Translations under genes and position numbers: made by a program | The notes under the pieces: model-generated | What the model was told of the DNA's origin: nothing | What the model saw: only the letters and a program-made list of their open reading frames with translations | The model's database searches: none | In this document: piece after piece, positions 22,451-33,421 of the stretch | How the letters are laid out: every line of letters begins with the position of its first letter | Position numbering within the stretch: the first letter of the stretch is position 1 | Origin: Aureobasidium sp. EXF-3400 | Lineage: Eukaryota > Ascomycota > Dothideomycetes > Dothideales > Saccotheciaceae | Assembly (NCBI GenBank): GCA_024195585.1 | Contig: SWBL01000086.1 | Span: 1 to 64,000 of the forward strand | Length of the DNA stretch: 64,000 nucleotides | Direction of reading: 5' to 3'

Positions 22451-22599
22451 CCAATCTGCGCGCCGCTCCCTACCTGAACGACTTTCCAGGCGCACCGGAC
22501 GCTCCCATACCTACCTTCAAGATCACACTACGCTCCTCCATACTCCGCAGCCACAACGAACACGACTAAGTTCTGCATTTGACCTACGCTTGACCATAT

Positions 22600-23852
22600 T
22601 CATGATGAAGTTCATGCACACAAGAGCTCCAACAGAAGTCGCGTCCCCTGAGAGTCAAGGAGGTCGCAAAAGGCGCCCAGTCAGAGGGTTTGTAAGCGCC
22701 CTGATAGCCAGTAACACCCTTTTGCGCGCCAAATGTTCTGATACCTCTCGAAGGTCCAAGCATGTCGTTGATGTCAGATGCTCCAGATGACAGCTCTTGT
22801 CAAGGCCGTCGAATGCATCACAAGCTGAGGCCATGGCTTGCATGGTCATCGGGTTTACCGCTAAGGTGCTGATGGACGAAACGACTCGAGACAGGCATCA
22901 GTAAAGCCACCAGCAACGCCGAAGTCTACACTAGACTCGGAAGGTTTTCGAGAGTTTCCTGAACAATTAGACGTAGTCCAGCGCCTACCACATGCCCTGA
23001 CCTGCGATGGTAAGAAAGGCAAAAGCTTCTGGGATTCGCGAGTCGATACCGCTGTCGTATAATGGCGAGATTTACCCATACTCTCGCCACGCTGCAAACA
23101 GCTACCAGTCATTGGCGTTGTAAGAGGTGTAAGCAATGCTATGCGTCAACGCGAGCGAGCTTGCATGGTCGAAGTCGCATCACCGAAGAGCGGCTACTCT
23201 CGCCAAGTCGCCAACTGCGCTGTCAAGTAAAGTTGGTCCAAGATTACAGGCACTGACACTCCTTGCCATCCCTGTTCGAATTTCTCTGTCGCATTCGTTC
23301 TGTGGCTTCGCGATCTAGCCCGCTCGTGGCCATGGTTGCAGCCAACAAGCCGAGAGCTACGGCCAGTCGCTGCCCATCCTACGTCGCATTCATCGCTAGG
23401 TCGTTTAATGGCAGCCATCATGATTCCTTCTCGCCATCAACAACACAAAACATGGAGTCTTAGCCTCCGAAAGCAGAATGTCGCAAATCCGAGACAAAGA
23501 GACGAAGGATGGAGAGGAATGGAACTGCGGCAAGCAAGCTTCACACATTCCTCGGCTCAGCCTCGACTTTTGGCCACCTTCTCGAACGACCTCAATCGAC
23601 TTCGATGCTTTGTCGCTTCTTGCTTGGTCGCGAACAATTTGCTTTGACTGTCTGGTCTTCAACTTTGAAGTGCGGACCTGTGCAGTTTACTCTTTGTCCA
23701 TCCGTTAGACGTTCTCGGTCAATTAGATTGAGCAGAGCGACAGAGATCCTCAACAGTCAGTTGTTCGACCGAAGACAAACCGCCACCAGTACCCACAGAC
23801 GCCGATTGAGCAGATTGTTGTAGTCTCCTCTCAACCACTTTTCCATCAAGTT
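22600..23852. other. Gene-poor stretch with possible coding relics
   Basis: No intact gene. One segment near 22905-23052 keeps coding character (KPPATPKSTLDSEGFREF... to SFWDSRVDTAVV) but lacks a start and is out of frame with the sequence before it, so it may be a relic. The remainder, up to the tRNA, shows nothing I can name. Confidence 0.35.
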
Positions 23853-23926
23853 GGTTCTGTGGTGTAGTTGGTTATCACTTCTGTCTAACACACAGGCGGT
23901 CCCCGGTTCGAACCCGGGCGGAATCA
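23853..23926 (+). tRNA. tRNA-Val (AAC)
   Basis: A 74-nt cloverleaf without intron. The acceptor stem GGTTCTG pairs with CGGAATC (two G-U pairs), the anticodon stem TCTGT pairs with ACAGG around loop CTAACAC, giving anticodon AAC, and the T arm CCCGG-TTCGAAC-CCGGG is perfect and carries the internal promoter B box. AAC reads valine codons, after A34-to-inosine editing as usual in eukaryotes. It stands alone in a gene-poor stretch. Confidence 0.95.
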
Positions 23927-26776
23927 TCACTTTTGCTGTCCGGGCATCTCTTTTGCGTGTCCATGAAGCGTGGTGGTCGAAGTTGTGAAGTTGCGACTTT
24001 TTTTGGGAAATTTGCGGAAGTGTGGGCGTCAAGAATGAGGCTTCGGTGAAGCTTGACGCTCGAAGCTGACGGCGAGAGTATTCATTGCGAGTCGCTACAT
24101 AACTAGGCAGCTCGTTGTGAGTCGCTTACCATGTCTATTGTTTTTGCGAAGTGGTAAAACTGGTCTGAATGTGAGGGTCTAGAGGCTCTGGCATTCAGAA
24201 CCTACTGCAGCGCCTCATCGATGAAATCTCATGCAGCTTCATGAGCGAGCAACAGCAATGTGGACGAACATCCTCCAGCAGAACGAGAGGGCCATCTTAT
24301 CAGGACCAGAGCCTTTGGACGAGAGCTTATCATTATCGCTTCCCCGTTCTGCGAGGTGTTACCCCTCGAGTTGTGACCGTGCTTCTTGGTCATCCGAGAT
24401 TGAAATCGTACTTCGAGAACCACCACAGCCATGCTTGCAAAGAAGAGCTTCCGGCTACCTGACACATCAATTGATGGTCTTAAGTATGTTATTTCTATCT
24501 CGATTGAACCGACGAGGGTCTTGTCTGTTCCAACATTGGGTTGAGAAATCATGCCAGGGTGATTGTCTCAGCGACAAAACTTTGACCATGACAATCGTGA
24601 CATTTGCTGTTCCACCATACAGTGAGTCGGAAAATACGGCAAAACGACTGATCCGATCCTCTGAACCACTTGAAAAGAACTATTGGAAGCTTGAGTTTTG
24701 CCGTAACGTTCTCAGTGCAACAACAGCAGTGATTAAAGAAATCCCTTGAGCATGGACAGACTTTTGATGACGCAGCATCCAACAGACGAGTTGTTGAGAC
24801 TTCATGAGTGGGAAGAGTCTTGAGAGCAGAGACGAAGCACACTATCATCTATACTTGTCTTTTCTAACTTATCCCTCCTCGTCAAGTCGATGTTGGTGAA
24901 TGCTCGCTAGATTGCAACCTACGCCCCTCCGGAGTCTTTCGCCGACGCAGCTTTTATGTTCTGCTCATCACTATCGTCTTTGACTCTGCATGAGTTTACA
25001 GGGGTATGAGGAGAACTTCCGTACCGAGTCTCCTTGCGGCTGTCACTACCATTCTTCTGTCTTTACCGTTGGTCGCCGCCAGGGGGCATTAGCACACCCC
25101 TAGGCGACAGTATGGACGCTCAAAAACCTCTTTCAGCCTCCACCGTAGATCCTCGTCGAGATGATGGCATCTCTCGAACCTGAAAGTTGTGGAGAAGAGG
25201 CCAGGGGCTAACAGCAAGGTATCAGCGGCAAGGAGACATACAACAGGGGTTAAGCACTCATTGACCTGGTTACTGACTTCTGGTGGGCGCTTTGCATGAT
25301 GAGCCGTTGTGACATCTGAAGTTGAACCAAGCCTTGTGCCAGAAGTGGTAGAGCCGTATGCCAGGTCAACACATGATGCTGCTGCATCTCTATCATGGTT
25401 TTGACTCACCGACTCTCGAAGTTCGTGCTTTGGAAAAGCTACTCCATGTTCGCCGATCTGGTGCGCAAGGTATCTTAAGCCAAATGATGTTGTACACCGA
25501 TAGAACCAGCTGACCCTTGCACCTTCCATTTGATGCCTAATTTGACTTTGAGCAGGTTTGAACTCCTTCGTTTCCGTAAAGCCCAGCTCTGCTTCATCGC
25601 TCCCAATCGTGGATGCCGCTGACGTCCTGGTTTTCCATCTTCTTGTAACTGTTGTCTCCAAAGCTGGTGAGCTTGATTCTCCACTTAGTCACGCTGTCTC
25701 GACGGAAGGTCCTGACCCTTTGTGCATGAGTGTTAGAGATTGTCGATGGAAACAAGGGCAAATGCTTACATGCATACATGTTCCAGGACAGGCTGACTTC
25801 AAGAGTTTTCGACAAGGTTGGAAATAGTATCGAGCAATCTGAGATGGCCCGGGCAATGTTGCGATGGTAATGTTCTCGAAGGGAATACTCCCGGTGGCGA
25901 TTGATTAGACGAGAGCCCGCTTTTCACAGCAGCAACCGCCTTTCTGCGCTCGCCATCAGACAGTGTTGGTTGTCTTCTCTTTCGCAGCTGGCTTCTGTCT
26001 CTTCGTGAAATTCCAAATAACAGCAAACTCGATGGCTGTAGTCTAGGCGGTCATCAATTTGTTGAGCAGCATGATGTGTCGTCGATCGTGGGGTGAATGT
26101 TGGAAAGCTCTTCTTCTTTTGCTGCAGGTAGAGTAACGAGGGTTCTCGAGGCCTTTGTCGCGAGTTTGTAGGTCTGGCGGTGGATAGATATCTCTGCTGA
26201 GACACCCAAGAACCTGTCCAGTGCAGGAAATTGGCGTAGGGCGTGGCGTATCCTGAGCGAGCGCGAGTCAGACAGTAATCGCTTGTAGGGACCAAAACGT
26301 TGGAACCCATCCGGCAATCTTTCTGCGTCGGGCATTGAAGCGTAGGAGTGACACCAGATTCCAGTCGTGGAAGGCAGGGGACGTCGCGGCGCTGTCTGGC
26401 TCCTGAACCAGGCGAGGATGCTTGCGCTCAAGGGTAGGAGCTTACTGGTCTCAAAATGCGTCAGCGAGAGGCTGCTCAAGGGTGGCGCTGGTGACTTAAT
26501 TTCGGCAAAGAGGCAAAGAACGGTTGAGTGAATGGCTATGGGCGCATACGCAAGAAGTAGCAGATCGAAATGCTTGACGTAAACAGAATGACAGCCCCAA
26601 AAGATTTGATAGCTTGCAACCGTGATCAGTTGAGGCATGCTCTCTGGAGGTAGTGCAAGTGAGCGATAGATGAAAAAGCGCGGTGCGCAATGCTAGCCAT
26701 TTATACCACCACGCTGAGTTTGGCGCACGAGACGCAAGACGTTCTTCTTCAAACCCCAGCCGTCGAGCCAGAGAGC

Positions 26777-27275
26777 GATGAAAAAAGCAAAGAAGTGTTC
26801 GCATCAGCCCGAGGTAGTGCAATACAGGCGACACAGTGCCAAAAGACATGCGAGGCGCAGAGGTCTCTCGGCCAGTCCCAAAAAGAAGCGAGGAAGTCTA
26901 TCAAGTGTAGCCGCGCTTGTACAGAGCATCTCTGGCGGCATGCAGTCTTGCCCACTCGACTGCAGCCTATATAGCATGTATGTGTGAAACCATGTGATGT
27001 GAGAGTATGAAAGGACAAGTTAAGCCACAACAAAGGACGCAAGATCAAACCTTCTGTGTGGGAAGGACGAGGAAAGAAGAAGGAGACAAAGCCGCCGCGT
27101 GAAGACTCGCTTATGCCTGCGGAGGCCTAAGCAAACAAGGCAAGGAAAGCAACAGCGCACACTCCCTTCCCTTCTTCGAGTACCAGTACAAGACCAGTAG
27201 ACTCAATGAAAAGAGTTTTTTTCGCGTCAGCTCGAGGTAGTGCAATACGAGCGACACCGTGCCAGGAGATGTTCG
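26777..27275. repeat. Pair of ~70-bp direct repeats
   Basis: Sequence at about 26777-26853 recurs at about 27205-27275. The shared core is GAGGTAGTGCAATA with flanking CGCATCAGCCC / CGCGTCAGCTC and GCGACAC-GTGCCA. A partial third copy (GGAGGTAGTGCAAGTGAGCG) lies near 26647. No coding role is evident; possibly remnants of a mobile or tandemly duplicated element. Confidence 0.45.
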
Positions 27276-27940
27276 ATATAACCCTTGCATAGAAGCAAGA
27301 GCCAACCAACGATCTCCCCCGGCCATGTTCCAAAAAGTGATCAAAGATCCCAGATCGCGGCCACGAGCAAGGTTCGATGATTTTACCATCTTGGTTGGGG
27401 ACTCTTCGTCTTCAGAGGCTGCCATGCTCCTTGAAGACTTACACGCTACGAGTTCCCGTTCCCCCGACCACTTTTTGTGGGTGATGGCTCCCACTGGCAC
27501 GTCAATGCCGAGCATGGCGGTTGACAAGCCGCGTATGAGGAAGGAAAGAGAAGTGTTGTGAGTGCGAGGATGTTTTTAAAAAGCCCTGCGCCTATCATCA
27601 CGGCTAGGCTAACCCTTTACGGAAGTCAAACACAGAATCACGCACGGGGGTCGAGCAGACGCGTAGTCAACGACACGATCACAGTTAACGGCATGAAGGC
27701 AGGAAGGATGGTCATGTAATAAAGAGCTCTACAGACGACGAATGAATGTCCTCTCCAGGCTGACCCCTCGCCACTGATGACAGACGATTTTGTGTTTTGC
27801 GAAGAGAGTTATCAATCTAGCAGCAGTACCATAAGACATCTGATATAGAACAATCATCGCCTTCGTTTTCTGCTGCGTTCGAGTTTGTTGGTCAGAGAAA
27901 GAATAGAAAAGTAGAGCAGTAATTTATAGCATGTCGGTGG

Positions 27941-28034
27941 CGTTGATCTTGCGGCGCCCGTCTCCGGTGATCTTCCGTCTTGATGCTTCCATGGTCTTCC
28001 GTCTCGAGACTCCGGTGATTCTGCAAGATCAACG
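27941..28034. repeat. Inverted repeat able to form a hairpin
   Basis: CGTTGATCTTGC at 27941-27952 is the exact reverse complement of GCAAGATCAACG at 28023-28034, giving a 12-bp stem around a 70-nt loop; GC-rich flanks could extend it with mismatches. The loop holds a direct repeat (CTCCGGTGAT twice). It lies about 160 bp upstream of the 2EXR-like gene. Confidence 0.45.
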
Positions 28035-28195
28035 TCGCCCGATTAGGCAGTCGCTTCAAGGATCAACGCATACTTGCGATCCTCAGGAAGAAAGGATCTT
28101 ATTTAAGCATTGAATATTATGGCACACAATGTGACTTTACCTTGACCTTGACACACCATCAACTTTTTCTGTTGCTTCAACAATCATCAGTCATC

Positions 28196-29095
28196 AGTAC
28201 GTCAAATTAACTCGCTGTACGGGTTGAATTTCTTCTGACACGTACAACAGTGCCCAAGCGTGTCAAACTCAGCGCCGACGTCTGTCAGAAGAATGTTGTC
28301 CAGTCCCAGTTCGACACGCAGAAGGGAAGAAGATCAATCCGAATTGCAGATGCCGCTCGCCCCAAGTCTCCTCTCCTCCAATTGCCCAAAGAAGTTCGCG
28401 CAATGATCTTTGAGCACCTGTTCACCATGATGACAGAAGGAAAGAAAGTCCGCTTCGATTCTTTCTTCTGGCATCCGAGTCTGCCCAGAGGGGAATATCG
28501 TGGAACCATACTGATGGCCGAGAGGAGAAGATTGTTCATGCTTTCAGTCTTCCTCATCTGTAAACAACTAAGCGAGGAAGCTCAAGAGGTGTTCTGGACC
28601 ACTATAACTTTCTCCTGTCGCCTCATGTCTCATGTCGGTGCTTCTCTCTTGGATGTTTGTACCGCTAGGCAAACGTACCTAAATTGTCGCCCTCCAAAGC
28701 ACGTTCCTAAACTGTTTCCTGTCCATCGCATCCGCCGCCTTGATATCCTCATTCTGTCGAACTATTGTAACAAGGCGTATGTTCTGGAAGGTCTTTGGGA
28801 ACTGGCAAGAATCGGCCACCCCAAACTTCAGGTCACGTTCTATCACCGCAACGTGGACAGTCAGAATGACCTTGACCCAATTCACACCCCTGACTCTGAG
28901 CTCGCCAACTGGCACAAGATCAAGGCCTACCAGATCTTGAGAAAAGGTGCTGGCGTGTCCATGAACTTCACATCCAGCGAGTTCAGGGCAATGTGCCACC
29001 TCGGCCATTGGTTCTCTTTCGATCTGCCAGCTATTCCTGACCAGAATGTCAAGAAGGAGGATGAGGATGTCTCGCAGCAATCTGGTTCTCAATGA
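28196..29095 (+). CDS. 2EXR/F-box-like protein with a split start codon
   Basis: The coding frame has no upstream ATG; at 28250 it begins GTG. A consensus intron 28197-28250 (donor GTACGT, branch TCTGAC, acceptor ACAACAG) joins A28196 to TG at 28251, creating ATG across the junction and a 281-residue product MPKRVKLSADV. The domain reads LLQLPKEVRAMIFEHLF and ICKQLSEEAQEVFW, the 2EXR/F-box-like pattern of the array at 16-21 kb, though this copy has a different exon plan and is more diverged. The C-terminal region is unrecognised and ends in an acidic tail. Confidence 0.75.
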
Positions 29096-29424
29096 TCGTG
29101 AGTCTGACGATATGCCGCAACCGTACGACGTTTACTGATATTGCATTGACAGGAGTTCCTTCTGCTTGTGACGCTCCTCGAACATATCACGAAGTACTGG
29201 AATTTGCTGCTCTCGCTAAGATCGAGCTTCTTGGGTCTGATGGAGGATAATACTTTTGTTCTTGTTCTTTCTTTCTTTTGTCTTCATCTGCTGGTCGGAT
29301 TTGTCTTTTGTTTCCTTTGTCTTTCCTGTGTTATCTCGCGGAGGCGACCTCTTCCGGAGGACCATGCCTCAATGCATGAAGTTGTCGATATAGATAGTTC
29401 ACACCAAAGAAACACATTCTCTTC

Positions 29425-29875
29425 ATTCTCAATTTCCTACATTGTGAGGGCTCTCAGTGGTTCATACCAACCTTTGTGTTACATTCCTGCCTTTCTATAC
29501 CATAACTACTACTGCTTCTTGATGGCGGGGAGCCATCTTCTTCCGACCGGACTCTTGAATCCCAAATTCAACGTCTTGAGTGAAGATCCGCTATAAAAAT
29601 GCACAAAATCATGTGGACGCCCGGTACTTTCCATAGAGGCCAGCCTTTTCGAGTCTCGATATGCTACATTCGAAGCGCTCTCGGTGGTCTATACCAAATT
29701 TTGTGAAGCATTTCTGCATTACTATACCATATCTTCAACCGGTGCTCGAGAATGAGAGCCTTCTTTTTTGGATCAGATCTTTGAGTCCCAAGGTCGATGG
29801 TTTCAACATAGTCTAGCTATGGAAATGCACGAAACGATATGGGTATGCAGTGCTTTCCACTCAGACAGCCTCGAT
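29425..29875. repeat. Diverged tandem duplication of ~225 bp
   Basis: Sequence from about 29425 to 29650 is repeated at about 29655-29875 with many substitutions. Anchors in order are CTACATT, GCTCTC-GTGGT, ATACCAA, TTTCTATACCATA / TTACTATACCATA, CTTGAATCCCAA / TTTGAGTCCCAA, AAATGCAC and GTACTTTCCA / GTGCTTTCCA. Neither copy has a convincing reading frame. It lies in the 3' flank of the 2EXR-like gene, so it may be a duplicated 3' region left after loss of a neighbouring copy. Confidence 0.5.
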
Positions 29876-30118
29876 CGTTGTTATCCTCAAGGCCTTCAAT
29901 GCTGTCTAGTCTTTTACCGCTTTTCTTTCTGCCTTTATATGGCCTCTTTTGATAGGTGATCGCTTGTGGGGGACTGGAGTCAGATATGAGTTCGCGAGGA
30001 TGAGCTTTCGAAGGCTCTTTCAAGAGACTGCATGAGTTGCACATCCCTGTATCGCTTGTCAAAGGTGGATGTTTTCTTCCTTCTTGAAGAAGACTGAGGA
30101 CTGACCGTAGACGTGTGA

Positions 30119-30328
30119 ATCGATGATGTTGCTTTCGACGACGGTATCTTCAAGACAATGATAGAAAAGATGTCGAAAGCGGATGTCAGGTATCATGTAT
30201 TCCATGAGTCTGTTCATGCTTGTCATTTTCGGTATCCAGATGAGTTCGTTCGTTTGGCTGTTGACTTTCTCGATGGACCGGCGGAAGTTGCATTTGACAA
30301 GAGCAGGAGTACAAGTGCTAGATTATGA
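30119..30328 (+). pseudogene. Coding relic of 69 codons
   Basis: The frame IDDVAFDDGIFKTMIEKM... to AFDKSRSTSARL ends at TGA 30326-30328 and has strong coding character. It is preceded directly by an in-frame TGA (30116-30118) and another a few codons upstream, and no normal intron joins it to the coding-like stretch FEGSFKRLHELHIPVSLV just before. I read it as the 3' end of a decayed gene. Family unknown. Confidence 0.35.
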
Positions 30329-30677
30329 TCACCAGCGGCCTGCAGGTCCAAAGATGAGCCTCATCGTCTGTTTACAGAAGGCATATACACGTGGTAGCGA
30401 TCAGGTTTGAGTGGGCGGAGAATGAGTAATCTGCTGAATTGAGAGATATCTACCACCTTTTTCTATGCCCACCTCCCGTCCCTTCAAGACGAGTCAAAAG
30501 GCAAGTCGCACTTTGCTCTCCCTGCGCCGACTATCTGCCGCAGGATAGACACTTTTCTGCACAGAACTCCGGCCTCAGGTCTTGCTCCTTCCACTAAGTG
30601 CTGTCGCGCTCGTCTGGAGTCGAGTGTATGTTGTAGTCTTTGCTGTCGTTCTTCATGGTCTATGTGACGAGCCTGGC

Positions 30678-31472
30678 TCAACGAAACTGTATGGCTGGCA
30701 TCATGAAGGGGCGACGCAACGATGCCTCAGTATCCGGGTACCTGCGAGCCAGTTCATCCATCTCTTCTCTGACTTGAAGAAGCCATGCCACACCTTCACG
30801 TTTCGTGACCCCTTTTTGCAGCAGCCTTCTGCGATGATCCCACCAGGCGAGCTTGTTCTCATCAAGAGGAGTCATAGCAGTGCAGTAATCATTGTTGGCG
30901 GCGGCGATGAGGAGCTGCGTCTGCTTGACGTTCACCTCGTAGTCGGTATAGGGGCGCAGGGTGTCTCCAGTCAAGTCGATGTTGTTGGTATAGTGGATGT
31001 CGATCAGGAACTCGCGCATAGCAATGAAGATCTCATCCCAGACCTCAACGAACTGCAAGATCAGATCTGAGCGATCAGGGTCACTTGTAGCGTTGATCCA
31101 ACGTTCTGTGTCCGTTGGGTCGTATGGGTCACTGAACAAGACATGCAGGAATGACTTGCGCAGCCACTCCTCGAATCCAGCCACCCACTTCAGAATTGCA
31201 GCTGGGACAACGATGTCTTCTGGGAGAACTGCCAGGTCACGGATGTCGGTGGTAAGCACCTCGCGGGCACGAAGGAGGCGTGCTTCACGAACCCCCCATT
31301 GGTACATGACTGCTTCTTCTGGGTTGATCGAACTTGTTGGCGGGGCATTGAAGATGGCCAGAATGTCGGGGTCTCTGGTATAGAAGGATGCAGATTGCTG
31401 ATCGGATGGAGGCGTAGGGAGGTCGAAGAGGCCTGAGTACTGGGTACTTTGAAGAGGCATAGCGTCTACCAT
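30678..31472 (-). CDS. Unknown protein
   Basis: A single minus-strand frame of 264 residues from 31472 (or from the second Met, 31460); an upstream exon is possible because a GTAAGA...GGTAG intron could end at 31469. The product is rich in Trp, Asp and Arg and helical in character, with no signal peptide, membrane segment or known motif. It is followed downstream by about 350 bp without a gene. Confidence 0.55.
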   Translation of the reverse strand: MVDAMPLQSTQYSGLFDLPTPPSDQQSASFYTRDPDILAIFNAPPTSSINPEEAVMYQWGVREARLLRAREVLTTDIRDLAVLPEDIVVPAAILKWVAGFEEWLRKSFLHVLFSDPYDPTDTERWINATSDPDRSDLILQFVEVWDEIFIAMREFLIDIHYTNNIDLTGDTLRPYTDYEVNVKQTQLLIAAANNDYCTAMTPLDENKLAWWDHRRRLLQKGVTKREGVAWLLQVREEMDELARRYPDTEASLRRPFMMPAIQFR

Positions 31473-32005
31473 TGCTTAATCAGCGTCAGAGATATCAATG
31501 TTGCAGCATGACGATCTTACTGAAGGTAAGATGGTGAGAGGGAGAAATCAGCGCCTGTGGTGGACCTCGATGAAGAGGGATGTGTCTTTTACTGTCTCTG
31601 TGGTGACGATGACAGAGTCGAAAGGATGCTGCCTTTTGATGGGCAACGGGATGTCTTCTCGGCGGTATAGAGAAGCAGGAGCCTACGCTTTGCAAGGCAC
31701 ACTTCGACGATGGAAAGTGGTGTGGAGTGCAAGGGCAGTAGACTGTGGCCTCCAACTGAGAGTCGCTGCTCTTTCATTCGTTTGCTGTCTCTTCGAGTGA
31801 TAGTCAAGGTAGAGATCAGGGTCCTCGAGATGTTGCGTTTATCTTGGTCGCCAAGGAGTTCGGTCTCACACCCATATCTGACCTGGTCGAGCACCACTTC
31901 TCTCCCTTGCTCTTTCTTCCAGCACACAACCACCAACGTACGCAAGCAAAGTCTCCACCCGCTACAAAGCAAACCCATCAAATCACACACAACAACAGAA
32001 ACACA
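31473..32005. other. Divergent intergenic region
   Basis: Sequence between the starts of the minus-strand unknown gene and the plus-strand gene at 32006. It should hold both promoters. No other feature recognised. Confidence 0.4.
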
Positions 32006-32294
32006 ATGTGTTTTGGAAAGCGCGACTCGGCTTCGGCCTCCTCCTTCTCGTCCTCCTCCAGCGACGAACCTCACGCTTGTCCCATTGAGCTGCCCACCAA
32101 TCGCCGCTCGCCTGGCACCAACCGCGCCACTGCCGGCATGCCCCAGCAGGCTCCTCAGCGTGCTGCTGGCCGTGAGACCATTCGCTTCGTCGAAGAAGTT
32201 AACATTGCCTGTGACGATCAGCACAAGTCTGGTAACTTATGTCCCCTGCGCGCTGTATGAGCTGAGCTAACAGTTGCATGCAGCCAAGAAGTGA
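32006..32294 (+). CDS. Small Ser-rich protein (78 aa)
   Basis: Exon 1 32006-32231 and exon 2 32284-32294 join across a 52-nt intron; the last exon adds only a completed Ala codon, two Lys and the stop. The start MCFGKRDSASASSFSSS follows an A-rich leader. The product is hydrophilic, with a Ser tract and a conserved-looking GRETIRFVEE near the end, similar to GRNTIRLVPE in the neighbouring gene at 32841. Unknown function. Confidence 0.55.
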
Positions 32295-32840
32295 TCGCAT
32301 TCAACACAACCATCTTCCATATGGCGCAGAACTCGCCTTTGTTTCTCGTGAGTAACATCAGTGACATATGTATGCTCAAGCATTGGCTGAACTCTCACGA
32401 CAGAAATCCACATGATTGCAAGCAACGTCTTCTTTAATATCGGCAAGGTCTTTTTGAAACATCATAACAGGGGTTGGGAAAGGTGCAATGTTTACAACGT
32501 GGGATGAAGCACTTTCAAGCAGAGCTATGGATAGCTGAAGAAGATCAGGAGGTAGTTGAAACCCAGCACAGCTTACCTGCAATACAACTATACTTGATTA
32601 TCCTTGTTACAGTTTCTGAATGGCTGCTTGTCTTGACCTTTTTCTCATTGTGACATGATGTTACGAAAATGTGGTTTCTCGATGCGAAAGCTGCAGCCCG
32701 CATACTAGCTCCGAGCAGACCCCTACCTGTTTACCATCGCACGTGATCCAACACGACTTCTCCCAAACAAACACCACCTCTCTTTACGCAACGCGCATAT
32801 CATCAATCTTTCTTGCAACCACTCGCTCTCTCCAGCAAAG
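32295..32840. other. Intergenic sequence
   Basis: 3' flank of the small Ser-rich gene and promoter of the next gene; no gene or repeat recognised. Confidence 0.4.
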
Positions 32841-33421
32841 ATGTGTCTCCCAGTGTGCCGCCACGGTTGCTTCGTGTTTGGAGTGCTCATCAACATTCTC
32901 CTGCTCTCCCTCACCATCTGGTGCGCCCACACAGGCAAGCCTTTCGCTGTTTGGGTCTCCCTTCTCATCGCCTTTTTGTTGGCTTTCGTCTTCGTCGCAA
33001 CCATCAGTAAGCATTTCGTGCGTCAGCTCTGTCTTTCTCAGCATGACTAACTTGTGCGCGTCTAATAGCCTTCGGCCACCTTCGCTACGAGCCCGCCCGC
33101 CGTGGCAGCAGCTCTTACATCGTGCCTCTCAACGACGAGGAGATTGAGTTGTATCACGTCGGCTCATCACCACTCTCCACCGTCAATGAAGAACCCTCCG
33201 AAGGAGAGATGTACCGCCGCCGTCGATCTGGTCGTGGCTCGCCTTTCCCTACCTTGATCTCTCCTCTGAGCGATCCATTCATCGAACAAGACACCCGCCT
33301 TCCTTCTCAGAATGGCAGAAACACCATTCGACTCGTGCCTGAGTCTTCTCGTAAGTTTGGCCCCTCTGTCGTCCGAGTATGCACACTGCTGACAAGACAT
33401 CAAGTTGCTTCGCGCCTGTGA
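32841..33421 (+). CDS. Small two-span membrane protein (154 aa)
   Basis: Exons 32841-33006, 33069-33350 and 33405-33421 join in phase. The N-terminus is Cys-rich (MCLPVCRHGC), followed by two hydrophobic segments at about residues 10-29 and 35-55, then a long cytosol-type tail with an Arg-rich patch (RRRRSGRGS) and the motif GRNTIRLVPESS, and a final exon of about five codons. The N-terminal Cys residues could be palmitoylated, which is inference. No family recognised. Confidence 0.6.

Larger units (their letters stand above)
23927..28195. other. Long gene-poor region
   Basis: About 4.3 kb with no gene I can support. Open frames on both strands lack start context, splice structure or coding composition. 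A possible relic lies at 24240-24545 (VVTVLLGHPRLKSYFENHH, then in another frame DTSIDGLKYVISISIEP). Short dispersed repeats and a hairpin-forming inverted repeat inside this region are listed separately. The last ~100 bases are the promoter and leader of the 2EXR-like gene. Confidence 0.4.

Noticed and set aside
26054..27527. Minus-strand open frames in the gene-poor block sharing the peptide GTVSxVLHYLxL.
   Set aside because: The shared peptide is explained by the DNA repeat at 26777/27205; the rest of each frame is unrelated and lacks coding character.
29168..29596. 142-residue plus-strand frame with hydrophobic segment after the 2EXR-like gene.
   Set aside because: Lies in the 3' flank and runs into the diverged tandem duplication, whose second copy has no matching frame.
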